A stretch of DNA of 64,000 nt, taken from contig CAVVME010000003.1 of assembly GCA_963749365.1 (NCBI GenBank), forward strand, positions 620,001-684,000, in the 5' to 3' direction. Made by a program: the position numbers and the translations under genes. The notes beneath the pieces were generated by a model. It was not told the DNA's origin. It did not search any database and was given only the letters and a program-made list of their open reading frames with translations. Source of the DNA: WHSW01 sp963749365 (GTDB taxonomy: Bacteria; Actinomycetota; Thermoleophilia; Solirubrobacterales; 70-9). Positions 1 through 8,973 of this stretch are shown here, piece by piece; position 1 is the stretch's first letter, and the number at the start of each line of letters is the position of its first letter.

Positions 1-33
1 GTACTCGGCCAGCCAGGAAAAGGGGACTCTCAT
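1..33 (-). CDS. pheT: Phenylalanine--tRNA ligase beta subunit, N-terminal 11 codons only
   Basis: Only the first codons are in the window; they read MRVPFSWLAEY, matching the conserved start of the phenylalanyl-tRNA synthetase beta chain (MRV-x-x-SWL). The ATG (33-31) overlaps the pheS stop TGA (32-30) as ATGA, the usual translational coupling of the two subunits. The gene continues beyond the window edge. Confidence 0.85.
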   Translation of the reverse strand, partial: MRVPFSWLAEY

Positions 34-1139
34 GAGAACTGCTCCAGAAACCGGACGTCGTTCTCGACGAACAGGCGCAGGTCGGGCAGGCCGTGCTTGA
101 GCATGGCGATCCGCTCAATCCCCATTCCGAACGCGAAGCCCTGAGTGGTCTCCGGGTCGTACTCGCCGCCGACGAAGCCGAACACGTTCGGGTCGACCAT
201 CCCGGCGCCCAGGATCTCGATCCAGCCGCTTCCCTTGCACAGTGGGTCGCGCTCCCCGCCGGGAAGCTCGCCGCTGCCGCCACACGCAAGGCACGAGACG
301 TCGACCTGGACGGAAGGCTCGGTAAAGGGGAAGAAGTCGGGCTTCAGCCGGGTGCGGCGCTCGGGTCCGAAGAGCGCCTTGGCGGCGTGGTCAAGCGTGC
401 CTGCGAGGTCGGCGAGCGAGATCCCCTCGGCAACGGCGAGACCCTCGACCTGGTGGAACATCGGCAGGTGGGTGGCGTCGACGGTGTCGCGGCGATACGC
501 CGTGCCCGGGACGACGATGAATATGGGCGGCTCCTGGGCCTCCATCGCACGCACTTGCATCGGAGACGTGTGGGTCCGCAGCAGTACGTCGCTCGGGCCG
601 GGCGGCAGCCCGTTCTCGGTCAGGACACCCCCGTCCGCGAGCGTCGACGGATCGACGTAGAAGCTGTCCTGCGTCTGGCGCGCAGGATGTCCCGGGGGAT
701 GATTGAGGGCGGTGAAGTTGTAGTAGTCGAGCTCGATCTCGGGGCCTTCGAGCACCTGGTAGCCAAGCCCGACGAAGACGTCCTCGATCTCGCGCCTGGT
801 GCGGGTCAGCAGGTGCAGGTGACCGACCGCGACCGGCGGCGTCCCGGGCAGGGTCACGTCGATCGCCTCGGCGCCCAGCGAGCGCTCGATCTCCTCGGCG
901 TCGAGCGCCGCGCGGCGCGCCCCGAGCTCGGCGTCGAGCGCTTCGCGGGTGGCGTTCGCCGCCGCCCCCACGGGCCCGCGCTCGGCGGGATCGAGCTCGG
1001 CGATCCCGCGCAGGATCGCGGTCAGCTCGGACTTGCGGCCGAGGTGATGGACCCGCAGCCGCTCGAGCTCGTCCGCGTTCTCCGCGGCGGCGATCGCCGC
1101 TGAGGCCTCGTTGCGCAGGGTGTCGATCCGCTCGAGCAT
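30..1139 (-). CDS. pheS: Phenylalanine--tRNA ligase alpha subunit
   Basis: Catalytic subunit of the cytoplasmic alpha2-beta2 class II synthetase that charges tRNA-Phe. The 369-residue product has an N-terminal coiled-coil arm (about residues 1-90, tRNA contacts) and a class II core. The core includes the motif 2 region with HTSPMQVRAM, the WIEILGAGMV segment and motif 3 GMGIERIAMLKHG near the C-terminus. The start is placed at MLERIDTLRNEA, where family members begin; the frame is open about 35 codons further upstream, but that part overlaps the preceding methyltransferase gene. ATG 1139-1137 overlaps the upstream stop (TGATG), and its own stop overlaps pheT, so these genes are translationally coupled. 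Confidence 0.96.
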   Translation of the reverse strand: MLERIDTLRNEASAAIAAAENADELERLRVHHLGRKSELTAILRGIAELDPAERGPVGAAANATREALDAELGARRAALDAEEIERSLGAEAIDVTLPGTPPVAVGHLHLLTRTRREIEDVFVGLGYQVLEGPEIELDYYNFTALNHPPGHPARQTQDSFYVDPSTLADGGVLTENGLPPGPSDVLLRTHTSPMQVRAMEAQEPPIFIVVPGTAYRRDTVDATHLPMFHQVEGLAVAEGISLADLAGTLDHAAKALFGPERRTRLKPDFFPFTEPSVQVDVSCLACGGSGELPGGERDPLCKGSGWIEILGAGMVDPNVFGFVGGEYDPETTQGFAFGMGIERIAMLKHGLPDLRLFVENDVRFLEQFS

Positions 1140-1813
1140 CAGCCGGCCGACGATATCCGTCCCAAGGCGATCGCCGCCGCGGCGGCGACGTTCAGCGACT
1201 CGGCTCCGCCGCTGCGCAACGGGATCGTCCAACGACGCTGGCAACGGGTGAGTACCCGCTCCGGCAACCCGGCGCGCTCGGCGCCGAGGCAGAGCGTCGC
1301 CGGGTCGGGATCGCCTGGGACCTCACCGCCGTGCGCGACCAGCGCCACCCGCGGCGCCGGTGTCTGCTCGATCGATCCGCGGGCGACCGGCTGGCTGAAG
1401 ATCGAGCCCATGCTCGCCCGCACCGCCCCCGCTCCGTATGGGTCGGCGCACCCGGGGCCGAGCACCACCACGGCGTCGACCAGCGCCTCGGTGGTGCGGA
1501 GGATCGCGCCGACATTGCGCGGGTCCGCGACTCCGTGCAGGTACACGCACGAACCGGCTTCGGGGGCGGCCCACGCCTGCGGGTAGACGCCGATCACCCT
1601 GGTCCCGGAGCCGAGCGCGCTGACCGAGTCGAGCAGCCGCTGCTCGACGTCGACACCGCCCCGCAGGACCAGCTCCGGGTCGCGACCCGCCTCCTGCGCG
1701 GCGGAGACCAGGTCCTCACCCTCGGCGACGAAGAGGCCCGCGCGGGAGCGCTGCCGGCGGTCGGCGAGCTTGCGGATCAGCTTCAGCTTCGGGTTGTCTG
1801 GGCTGGTGATCAT
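1139..1813 (-). CDS. SpoU/TrmH-family RNA 2'-O-methyltransferase
   Basis: A 224-residue SPOUT-class methyltransferase, predicted to put a 2'-O-methyl group from SAM on rRNA or tRNA. The N-terminal substrate-binding part (ITSPDNPKLKLIRKL; LFVAEGEDLV) precedes the trefoil-knot catalytic domain. That domain shows motif 1 DPRNVGAILRTTEA, motif 2 around LCLGAERAGLP and motif 3 IPLRSGGAESLNVAAAAAI with the conserved Asn. It lies between rplT and pheS, a common position for this family in Gram-positive genomes. The exact RNA target (RlmB- or TsnR-like) cannot be read from sequence. A terminator hairpin lies just before its start. Confidence 0.9.
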   Translation of the reverse strand: MITSPDNPKLKLIRKLADRRQRSRAGLFVAEGEDLVSAAQEAGRDPELVLRGGVDVEQRLLDSVSALGSGTRVIGVYPQAWAAPEAGSCVYLHGVADPRNVGAILRTTEALVDAVVVLGPGCADPYGAGAVRASMGSIFSQPVARGSIEQTPAPRVALVAHGGEVPGDPDPATLCLGAERAGLPERVLTRCQRRWTIPLRSGGAESLNVAAAAAIALGRISSAG

Positions 1814-1817
1814 CGGG

Positions 1818-1845
1818 CAAAGAAAAGGGCGCCTGCTGGGCGCCC
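1818..1845 (-). terminator. Rho-independent terminator after rplT
   Basis: On the minus strand a 7-bp perfect stem GGGCGCC/GGCGCCC (1845-1827) with a 5-base loop is followed by TTTTCTTT. It lies about 30 bases after the rplT stop and 5 bases before the methyltransferase ATG, so it should separate ribosomal-protein from trmH-pheS expression. Confidence 0.75.
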
Positions 1846-1874
1846 GGTGAAGTCTGGTCGGCGGTCGAACTGGC

Positions 1875-2234
1875 TCAGGCCGCCACGGCCTCCCGGGCTT
1901 GCTCGGTGAATCGGCGAAACGCCTCGGGGTCGCGCACCGCGACGTCGGCGAGCATCTTGCGGTTCACCTCGACTCCGGCCTCCGAGAGGCCGTGGATCAG
2001 TTCCGAGTAGGTCATCCCCTCGCGACGCGCGGCGGCGTTGATCCGGACGATCCACAGCCGCCGCAGCTCGCGCTTGCGCCGGCGCCGGTCGCGATAGGCG
2101 TACTGGCCCGAGCGCATCACCTGTTCGTTCGCGAACCGGTAGCTGGAGTGCTTGCGGCCCCAGTAGCCCTTCGCCTGCCGCAGGACCTTCTTCTTGCGTC
2201 GCTTGCGCGCGACGGCGTTGGTCGCCCGGCTCAC
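1875..2234 (-). CDS. rplT: 50S ribosomal protein L20
   Basis: A 119-residue, strongly basic protein with the L20 signature: MSRATNAVARKRRKKKVLRQ, then GYWGRKHSSYRFANEQVMRS, then LWIVRINAAARREGMTYSEL. L20 binds 23S rRNA early in large-subunit assembly. The start overlaps the L35 stop by 4 bases, giving the standard infC-rpmI-rplT order. In several bacteria L20 autoregulates this operon; no obvious leader for that is visible here. Confidence 0.98.
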   Translation of the reverse strand: MSRATNAVARKRRKKKVLRQAKGYWGRKHSSYRFANEQVMRSGQYAYRDRRRRKRELRRLWIVRINAAARREGMTYSELIHGLSEAGVEVNRKMLADVAVRDPEAFRRFTEQAREAVAA

Positions 2235-2431
2235 TTGCCGCTCCCAAGCAGCTTGCGGACCCGCTTCGTGTCGGCCGCGGCGATCTCGACCGGCTTCGCC
2301 ATCCGTCGCTTGCGCTTCGGCGACTTCTTCTCGAGGATGTGGCTCGAGTACGCGCGCCGCCCGCGCAGCTTGCCGGTTGCGGTCTTGCGAAAGCGCTTCT
2401 TGGCGCCCGAATGGGTCTTCATCTTCGGCAT
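2231..2431 (-). CDS. rpmI: 50S ribosomal protein L35
   Basis: A 66-residue basic protein beginning MPKMKTHSGAKKRFRKTATG, the diagnostic L35 N-terminus, with RRAYSSHILEKKSPKRKRRM in the centre. It sits between infC (47-bp gap) and rplT (4-bp overlap). It is a structural large-subunit protein expressed with its neighbours. Confidence 0.98.
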   Translation of the reverse strand: MPKMKTHSGAKKRFRKTATGKLRGRRAYSSHILEKKSPKRKRRMAKPVEIAAADTKRVRKLLGSGK

Positions 2432-2478
2432 CGGGGCCGACTATTGAAGCAGACGCGCGCGCCGCGGTCCGCTCGAAA

Positions 2479-3111
2479 TCAGCCCTGAGAGTCCGCGGCC
2501 GCCGCCGGGGCGTCGTCGCCGGCCGCAGCGCGCTGCTCGCGCTCCTCGCGGGCCCGGGCCGCGCTCTCGCGCGAGGGCGCCAGCATCATGTGCATGTTGC
2601 GTCCCTCCTGCTGCGGGGCCTGTTCAATCGTCGCCAGCTCGCCGATGTCCTCGTAGAGGCGGTCGAGCAGCGCCCGCCCGCGCTCGGGATGCGCCTGCTC
2701 GCGCCCGCGGAACATGATCGTCACCTTGACCTTGTCCTGCTGGCGCAGGAAGCGCTCGACGTGGCCGCGCTTGGTCTCGTAATCGTGGTCGGCGATCTTC
2801 GGCCGCAGCTTGATCTCGCGCACGTTGACCTGCTGCTGGTGCTTGCGCGCCGCCTTCGCCTTCTGCTCCTGCTCGTACTTGTACTTGGAGTAGTCGAGCA
2901 GCCGGGCCACCGGCGGGTTCGAGTTCGCCGCCACCTCGACCAGGTCGAGGTCGCGCTCCTGGGCCATCCGCAGCGCGTCATCGGTCTTGGTCACCCCGAT
3001 CTGGCTCCCGTCCTCGTCGACGAGGCGCACCTCGCTGACCCGGATCCGCTCGTTGATCCGTGTCGGGTCGCGCTCCGGGGGCTTTCGGTCGAACCGCCTC
3101 GGGACCGGCAC
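2479..3111 (-). CDS. infC: Translation initiation factor IF-3
   Basis: A 210-residue protein with the two IF-3 domains joined by a lysine-rich linker. The N-terminal domain includes RINERIRVSEVRLVDEDGSQ and LDLVEVAANSNPPVARLLDY. The C-terminal domain includes VREIKLRPKIADHDYETK and FRGREQAHPERG. A 30-residue Ala/Glu-rich tail extends beyond the usual end. The factor prevents premature 50S joining and checks the initiator codon. The start is GTG; the rare AUU/AUC starts often seen for infC are not in frame here, and no clear Shine-Dalgarno is present. This is the first gene of infC-rpmI-rplT. Confidence 0.97.
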   Translation of the reverse strand: MPVPRRFDRKPPERDPTRINERIRVSEVRLVDEDGSQIGVTKTDDALRMAQERDLDLVEVAANSNPPVARLLDYSKYKYEQEQKAKAARKHQQQVNVREIKLRPKIADHDYETKRGHVERFLRQQDKVKVTIMFRGREQAHPERGRALLDRLYEDIGELATIEQAPQQEGRNMHMMLAPSRESAARAREEREQRAAAGDDAPAAAADSQG

Positions 3112-3245
3112 TAGGTAATCAAGCTGGCGCGGAGCGTCAAGCTAGATGCGGGCGGTTGGAGGCGTGAGACGGGCGAGCAAGGGAGCGGCAGGCGCTATCG
3201 CTGCGCGCGGATGTGGATGCCCGTCATTGCGGGCCAGTATAGAGG

Positions 3246-4334
3246 TCAGACGAGGAACCACTCGCCGTCGAGCTGGGTCAGCAGCGCCGAGCCGGTCGCG
3301 AGCGCCGCCCGCAGCTCGGGGTCGGCAGCGTGCAGGACCGAGTCGCGGACGAGCCCGATCGCCGCCAGCCGACGACGCAGCGGCGCGTCCAGGTGCGGCT
3401 CCAGGCGCCCGGCGAGCACCCTGCTGCCGCCAGCGCGCGCGTGTTCGATCAGCTCGCCGAGCACGAGGTCGATCTGGCGCTCGGTGCCGAGCAGGCAGAG
3501 CACCCTGCTGGCGCCCGCGCGGCGCGGCAGGTACGCGTACCAGCCGATCGGCTTTCCGTTCAGCCGCACCAGGCGGCAGGCCAGCTCACCCGACCGGGCG
3601 CGGACCTGGCCGAGCTGGTGGTCGAGGTGGTCCGCGTCGTAGTCGACCCGGAACCTGGTCCGAGCGGAGATCGCCGGCAGCTCCTCGACGATCTGCTCGC
3701 CGGTGGCGTCCTCGCCGGTGACGCCGGCCACCGGGCCGCTCGCGCGTCGGATCTCGCCCTCCTCCCAGATCATCTCGCCGCCGCCGGGCCGCAGCCGCGC
3801 GAGGGCACTGAACGGGAATGAACCGACCGGGACCAGATCGCGGTCGATTCGCCGCCGGCCGGTCACCAAGCCGGCCCAGGAGCCGATCCAGCCGGCGGGG
3901 CGCAGGACCAGCATCCAGTCGCAGGCCCGGGCGTGGTCGAGCTCGCCGCCGAACGTCCGCCACATCCGGGCGACGATCGGAATCGCGCTGTCGGACCAGG
4001 TCAGGTCCTGCGGCCCGGCGAGCAGACGCCCGAGCAGCAGCGCCCCGGCGGCGCTGGCGCGCCGGTCCGGGACGACGACGAGGTGCGAGCAGCAGAGACC
4101 GCGCAGCGGGCGCCCGTCGAAGACCAGGCGCCGCGCCTGGGCGCCGATGAAGCCGACGATCGCCCCCTGCTCGTCGACGGCCACCAGCGAGCTCAGCTCC
4201 GGGTCGGCCCAGGGGTGCTCGAGCATCGTCGCCCGCAGCAACTCGCGATCGCCGCCCCAATCTGGGAGGTGGGTGTCGAGCAGCGAGGTCACCTCCGACA
4301 GGTCCTCTGCGGTCATCGCGCGGATCTCGGCCAT
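3246..4334 (-). CDS. GNAT-type acetyltransferase domain protein
   Basis: A 362-residue protein beginning MAEIRAMTAEDLSEVTSLLD, the beta1-alpha1 start of a GNAT fold. An acetyl-CoA-binding-like segment follows (CSHLVVVPDRRASAAGALLL, about residues 82-101), and a second acetyltransferase-like half runs to WFLV at the C-terminus. The two-lobed size (about twice a single GNAT domain) resembles proteins predicted to N-acylate small molecules or cell-wall precursors. The substrate is unknown. The divergent glycosidase gene starts about 55 bp away, so promoters must lie in that short gap. Confidence 0.65.
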   Translation of the reverse strand: MAEIRAMTAEDLSEVTSLLDTHLPDWGGDRELLRATMLEHPWADPELSSLVAVDEQGAIVGFIGAQARRLVFDGRPLRGLCCSHLVVVPDRRASAAGALLLGRLLAGPQDLTWSDSAIPIVARMWRTFGGELDHARACDWMLVLRPAGWIGSWAGLVTGRRRIDRDLVPVGSFPFSALARLRPGGGEMIWEEGEIRRASGPVAGVTGEDATGEQIVEELPAISARTRFRVDYDADHLDHQLGQVRARSGELACRLVRLNGKPIGWYAYLPRRAGASRVLCLLGTERQIDLVLGELIEHARAGGSRVLAGRLEPHLDAPLRRRLAAIGLVRDSVLHAADPELRAALATGSALLTQLDGEWFLV

Positions 4335-4389
4335 GCCGTGGCATTGTTAGCGGACCGGGCGGGTGGCTGATCTAGCATTCGCGGCGGGC

Positions 4390-5604
4390 ATGGGGCTGCG
4401 ACTGATTCCGATCCTCGCCGTCGTCGCTGCGGCCTGCGGCTGCGGCTTCGCGCCCACCGCCCTCGACCAGGCGAATGGCAACAAGCCGCTGCTGGTGCGC
4501 AACGCGACCGCGGCCTTCGATCACTTCCTCACCGACCCAAGCGGCAAGCGAAAGCGCTGGATTCGGCGCCACTACTTCCAGATCCGCGGCTACACGCGGT
4601 TCTTCGAGGACAACGCGATGCCGTGGCGGCCGCCGCCGGCGTTCTTCTACAAGGACCTCTACGCGATCTACGCCTCGAGCCACTCGCGGCTGATCGCCAA
4701 GCACCCCGAGTGGCGGCTGCGGGACGAGCTCGGCCGGCCACTCTACATCCCCTACGAGTGCACCGGGGCCGGCTGTCCCCAGTACGCCGCCGATATCGGC
4801 AACCCGAGCTGGCGCAACCACTGGATCGCACAGGCCAAGCGGACCGTTGCGCGCAGCAAGCGCAAGGACCCGCGCGGGCGCGGCTACGTCGGGATCTTCG
4901 TCGACGACGTCAACCTCGAGCTTCACGTCTCCTACGGCGACGCGAGTCCGGCCAGTCCGCTCGACCCCCGCACCGGCTCGATCATGGACGAGCAGGCGTG
5001 GCAGGGCTACATGGCCGACTTCCTCGAGCAGATCCGCAGGGCCTTCCCTCGGGTCGAGATCATGCACAACCCTCTCTGGTGGCTGGACCACTCCGATCCC
5101 GAGGTGCAGCGCCAAAACCGGGCCGCCGACTGGATCGAGCTCGAGCGCGGCTTCAACGACCCCGGGATCGTCGCCGGGAATGGCGAGTACGGCTACGAGA
5201 CGTTCCTCGACCACATCGACTGGCTGCACCGACTCGGCAACCGGGTCCTGCTCGGCCCCGAGCTCGAGACGCTCGATCAGGCTCGCTACGAGCTCGCCAA
5301 CTACTTCCTCGTCCGCCGCGGGCGCGACGCGATCGAGTCCGACTACCGCACCGACCCACCGGGCGGCGCCGGACCCGGCTACTGGAACGGGTGGCAGGTG
5401 GACCCGGGGCGTGCGACCGGGGCGCACCGTCGGCTACCGAACGGGCTCTGGCAGCGCGACTTCGCCCGCGGCGTCGCGCTGGTGAACCCGCCGGGCGGCG
5501 CGACCGCGGTCTTCACCTTCGAGCGCCCACACACGAACCTGGCCGGCGAGACGGCGGCCAGCTTCGAGCTCGAGGCCCGTTCGGGCGACGTGTACGTGCG
5601 CTAG
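4390..5604 (+). CDS. Putative secreted glycoside hydrolase (GHL15-like)
   Basis: About 404 residues from the ATG at 4390; the frame opens further upstream with GTG 4363, but MGLRLIPILAVVAAACGC gives a signal peptide, perhaps a lipoprotein signal. The body resembles the hypothetical glycosyl hydrolase 15 family, a TIM barrel predicted to act on polysaccharides. Segments supporting this are HYFQIRGYTRFFEDNAMPWR, AIYASSHSRLIAKHPEW, GYVGIFVDDVNLELHVSYGD and WIELERGFNDPG. Acidic residues in FVDDVNLE and ELERGF are candidate catalytic residues (inference). It precedes a flippase gene on the same strand, so both may serve surface glycan metabolism. Confidence 0.7.
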   Translation: MGLRLIPILAVVAAACGCGFAPTALDQANGNKPLLVRNATAAFDHFLTDPSGKRKRWIRRHYFQIRGYTRFFEDNAMPWRPPPAFFYKDLYAIYASSHSRLIAKHPEWRLRDELGRPLYIPYECTGAGCPQYAADIGNPSWRNHWIAQAKRTVARSKRKDPRGRGYVGIFVDDVNLELHVSYGDASPASPLDPRTGSIMDEQAWQGYMADFLEQIRRAFPRVEIMHNPLWWLDHSDPEVQRQNRAADWIELERGFNDPGIVAGNGEYGYETFLDHIDWLHRLGNRVLLGPELETLDQARYELANYFLVRRGRDAIESDYRTDPPGGAGPGYWNGWQVDPGRATGAHRRLPNGLWQRDFARGVALVNPPGGATAVFTFERPHTNLAGETAASFELEARSGDVYVR

Positions 5605-5666
5605 CTTGACGCCGCAGTGAACGCGCGAGGGGCAGGCGAGCCGAGCGGTCGCGTCGCGCGGTCTGC

Positions 5667-7043
5667 GTGAGCGGGCCCGGCGAGGAGCGGCAGGAGCCCG
5701 AGGCCGACGCAGCCGAGGAGCCGGCCGGGACTCATTCGATCGCCTCGGGATCGACCTTGATGGTCGGTCAGCAGCTGCTCGGGGCCGCCGGCTACTTCAT
5801 CTCCGTCCTGCTGCTGGCGCGCGCTCTCGGGCCGACCGGGCGCGGAACGGTCGCCTTCTTCATCGTCATCGCGATGGTCACCTCGCGGGTGGTCGCGCTC
5901 GGCGTCTGGGAGGCGACCACGGTGTTCGCCGCCCAGCGCCCCGAGAAGCGCGGGGCGCTGCTCACCAACGTGTACCTCTTCTCTGCCGTGGGGGCGCTGG
6001 TGGGCGCGGCGATCGCCGTCGGCGCGCTGCTGATCTTCGAGGGCGCGCGACCCGAGGGGCTCGACACGGCGGAGCTGGTCGCGCTCGGGCTCGGCATCTT
6101 CGGCACCGCGCTTTCGGAGGCGGCGCTCGCCTTCATGTTCGGCTGCAGCCGCTTTCTCGCCGCCGCCGTCTGTGCCACCGCCCTGCCCTGGACCTACACG
6201 CTGCTGATCGCGTTCATGGTCATCGGGCCGGGCCTCAGCGTCTCGACGGCGACGATCGCCTGGGCGGCGGCGGCGCTGCTCGGCGCCCTGCTGATGCTGG
6301 TGGTCTCGGTTCGCGACGTGCGCCCGGGCCCCGCAAGCCTCTCGCTGCTGGTCGAATCCGTGCATTTCGGCGTCCGCGCCTGGGTCGGGACGCTGTCACG
6401 CTTCCTCAACTTCCGCGTCGACCAGATCTTCATCGCGCTGATCGCCTCCGAGGCCGTGCTCGGGATCTACGCGGTTGCGGTCAACGCCTCCGAGGTCCTG
6501 CTCTACGTCCCCAACGCCGCCTCGTGGGCCGTGCTGCCGCTCGTTGCCGCCAGCGGCCACCACGAGCGCGCCGGCCGAACCCTCGGCGCCTTCCGGGCCG
6601 TCGCCCTGATCACCGCCGCGGGGATCGTCGTCGCCGCTCTGCTCGGCCCGCCGCTGCTGCCGCTGGTCTTCGGCGAGGACTTCGAGCCGGCGACGTTGCC
6701 GTTCTTGATCCTGCTTCCCGGCGCGCTCGGCTTCGCCGCCAGCGCCATCTTCTCCAGCGGCCTCGCCGCCGCCAATTCGCCCGGGCTCTCCTCGGTCGGG
6801 CTGATCGTCTCGCTGGTCGTCGGGATCGCGCTCGACCTGGTGCTGATCGCGCCCTTTGGCGCCGAGGGCGCGGCGGCGGCGGCGACCGCGGCGTTCCTCG
6901 CCGGCGGCGCCGTCTCGGCCGCGATCTACGTCCGCCTCACCGGCTCCGGCTGGCGAGCGCTGCTGCCTCGTCGCTCCGACTTCGCGGTCGTCGGCGGGCT
7001 GGTCGCCCGGCTGCGCAGGCGGCCCGACCCCGCCGCTACCTGA
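5667..7043 (+). CDS. Polysaccharide flippase-like membrane protein (MOP superfamily)
   Basis: A 458-residue protein with a soluble acidic N-terminus (about 30 residues) followed by about 12-14 hydrophobic helices. Features include LMVGQQLLGAAGYFISVLLL, then ARALGPTGRGTVAFF (typical of Wzx/RfbX-type oligosaccharide flippases), and repeated helices to the end. It is predicted to move lipid-linked sugars across the membrane. The start is GTG 5667, 62 bp after the glycosidase. It converges on thrS, overlapping its 3' end by 8 bp. Confidence 0.8.
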   Translation: MSGPGEERQEPEADAAEEPAGTHSIASGSTLMVGQQLLGAAGYFISVLLLARALGPTGRGTVAFFIVIAMVTSRVVALGVWEATTVFAAQRPEKRGALLTNVYLFSAVGALVGAAIAVGALLIFEGARPEGLDTAELVALGLGIFGTALSEAALAFMFGCSRFLAAAVCATALPWTYTLLIAFMVIGPGLSVSTATIAWAAAALLGALLMLVVSVRDVRPGPASLSLLVESVHFGVRAWVGTLSRFLNFRVDQIFIALIASEAVLGIYAVAVNASEVLLYVPNAASWAVLPLVAASGHHERAGRTLGAFRAVALITAAGIVVAALLGPPLLPLVFGEDFEPATLPFLILLPGALGFAASAIFSSGLAAANSPGLSSVGLIVSLVVGIALDLVLIAPFGAEGAAAAATAAFLAGGAVSAAIYVRLTGSGWRALLPRRSDFAVVGGLVARLRRRPDPAAT

Positions 7044-8973
7044 TCCGCGCGGCGAGCTCCTCGGCGGGCACCGTGCCGAGGTCACCGTCCGCGTGCGAGC
7101 GCACGGACGCGGTCCGCTCGGCCTCCTCGCGCTCGCCGACGACGAGCATGAACGGGGTCTTCGCCAGCTCGGCGTCGCGGACCTTGCGCCCGACCGACTC
7201 CGATCGCTCGTCGACGCGGACCCGTACGCCCTCTTCCCCGAGCCGCGTGGCAAGGCCGCGTGCGTAGTCGAGGTGCGGGTCCGAGACCGGCAAGACCACG
7301 GCCTGCACCGGCGCGAGCCAGGTCGGGAAGCGGCCACCGTAGTGCTCGATCAGGATCCCGGCGAAGCGCTCCATCGAGCCGAGCAGGGCGCGGTGGATCA
7401 TCACCGGGCGGTGCTCGGCGTTGTCCTCGCCCTGGTAGCGAAGGTCAAACCGCTCGGGCATCTGGAAGTCGAGCTGGCAGGTCCCGCACTGCCAGGATCG
7501 GCCGAGCGCGTCGGTGACGTGAAAGTCGATCTTCGGCCCGTAGAACGTCCCCTCCCCCGGGCTCACCTCGTACTCGCGCCCCTGGCGCTCGAGCGCCTCA
7601 CGCAGGCCCGCCTCGGCACGGGCCCACTGCTCGTCGCTGCCGACCGACTTCTGCGGTCGGGTCGAGAGCTCGACCCGGAAGTCGTCGAAGCCGAAGCGCT
7701 CGTGCAGCTCATCGACGGCTTCGCAGATCGAGTCGACCTCGTTCGGCACCTGTTCGAGCGTGCAGAAGACGTGACCGTCGTCCTGGGTGAACGCCCGCAC
7801 GCGCAGCAGGCCGTGCAGGACCCCCTCGCGTTCGTAGCGCGAGACGTCGCCGAACTCGGCCAGGCGCATGGGCAGGTCGCGGTAGGAGCGCCGCTGGGAG
7901 GCGAATACGAGGCAGGCGCCGGGGCAGTTCATCGGCTTGAGCGCGAACCGGCGCTGCTCGGACTCGCGCTCGGCGGGCTCGACGAAGTACATGTTCTCGC
8001 GGTAGTTGTCCCAGTGGCCGGAGCGGTGCCAGAGCTCCTCATCGAGCACCCGCGGGGTCCTGATCTCGCTGTAACCCCGCTTCGCGAGCTGCTCGCGGAT
8101 CTCGCCCTCGATCAGGCGCAGCAGCACCGTTCCGTGCGGCAGCCAGAACGGCATTCCCGGCGCCTCCGGGCGGAACTCGAACAGGTCGAGCGCCGGCCCG
8201 AGCCGCCTGTGGTCGCTCTGCCTCGCAAGCTCGAGCCGCTCGAGGTGGCTCTCGAGCTCGGCCGGGGAGTGAAAGGCCGTGCCGTAGATCCGGCTCAGCA
8301 TCTGGCGGCGCTCGTCGCCGCGCCAGTAAGCGCCGGCGAGCGAGGTGAGCTTGAACGCCCCCACTCGCCCGGTCGAGGGCGCGTGCGGACCACGGCAGAG
8401 GTCGGTGAACGGGCCGTTTCGATACAGCGACACCGTCTCCACTCCCTGTTCGGCGATCAGGTCCTCGATCAGCTCGACCTTGTAGGGCTGGTCGGCGGCC
8501 CGGAAGCGCTCGATCGCCTCGGCGACCGCCAGGTCGCTGCGCTCGAACGGCTCGTCGGCCTCGATGTGACGGCGCATGACTTCCTCGATCCGCTCCAGGT
8601 CGGCCTCGCTCGGTCGCTCGCCGTCGGGGAACTCGAAGTCGTAATAGAAGCCGCCGTCGATCGGCGGGCCGATCGAGACCCGCGTGCCCGGCCAGAGCTC
8701 GACCACCGCGGTCGCCATCACGTGGGCGGCGTCGTGACGGATCAGCCACAGCGCCTCCTCCCCCCCGCGCCCTTCGCTGCGCGCGGTCACGATCGCGATC
8801 TCCGCCCCGTCGGGCAGCTCGGCCGAGAGGTCGCGGAGCTCGCCGTCGACCTCGATCCCGAGCGCGTCGCGGGCGAGCCGGGGGCCGATCGCCGCCGCCG
8901 CGTCGGCGCCGGTGGCGCCCGCCGCCAGCTCGAGCGGCGAGCCGTCGGGGAGGGTCACGGTCAGCTTCGTCAT
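7036..8973 (-). CDS. thrS: Threonine--tRNA ligase
   Basis: A 645-residue class II synthetase. An N-terminal TGS domain (residues 1-60) is followed by the editing domain with HDAAHVMA and CRGPHAPSTG, the catalytic core and the anticodon-binding domain. In the core MNCPGACLVF provides the zinc Cys, FTQDDGHVF the first His and the HRALLGSMERF motif 3 region the second. All key zinc ligands and editing histidines are present. It reads alone on the minus strand after a 329-bp gene-free leader. Confidence 0.97.
   Translation of the reverse strand: MTKLTVTLPDGSPLELAAGATGADAAAAIGPRLARDALGIEVDGELRDLSAELPDGAEIAIVTARSEGRGGEEALWLIRHDAAHVMATAVVELWPGTRVSIGPPIDGGFYYDFEFPDGERPSEADLERIEEVMRRHIEADEPFERSDLAVAEAIERFRAADQPYKVELIEDLIAEQGVETVSLYRNGPFTDLCRGPHAPSTGRVGAFKLTSLAGAYWRGDERRQMLSRIYGTAFHSPAELESHLERLELARQSDHRRLGPALDLFEFRPEAPGMPFWLPHGTVLLRLIEGEIREQLAKRGYSEIRTPRVLDEELWHRSGHWDNYRENMYFVEPAERESEQRRFALKPMNCPGACLVFASQRRSYRDLPMRLAEFGDVSRYEREGVLHGLLRVRAFTQDDGHVFCTLEQVPNEVDSICEAVDELHERFGFDDFRVELSTRPQKSVGSDEQWARAEAGLREALERQGREYEVSPGEGTFYGPKIDFHVTDALGRSWQCGTCQLDFQMPERFDLRYQGEDNAEHRPVMIHRALLGSMERFAGILIEHYGGRFPTWLAPVQAVVLPVSDPHLDYARGLATRLGEEGVRVRVDERSESVGRKVRDAELAKTPFMLVVGEREEAERTASVRSHADGDLGTVPAEELAARIR

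Noticed and set aside
93..1103. 336-codon plus-strand frame across pheS
   Set aside because: Antisense shadow of a certain gene.
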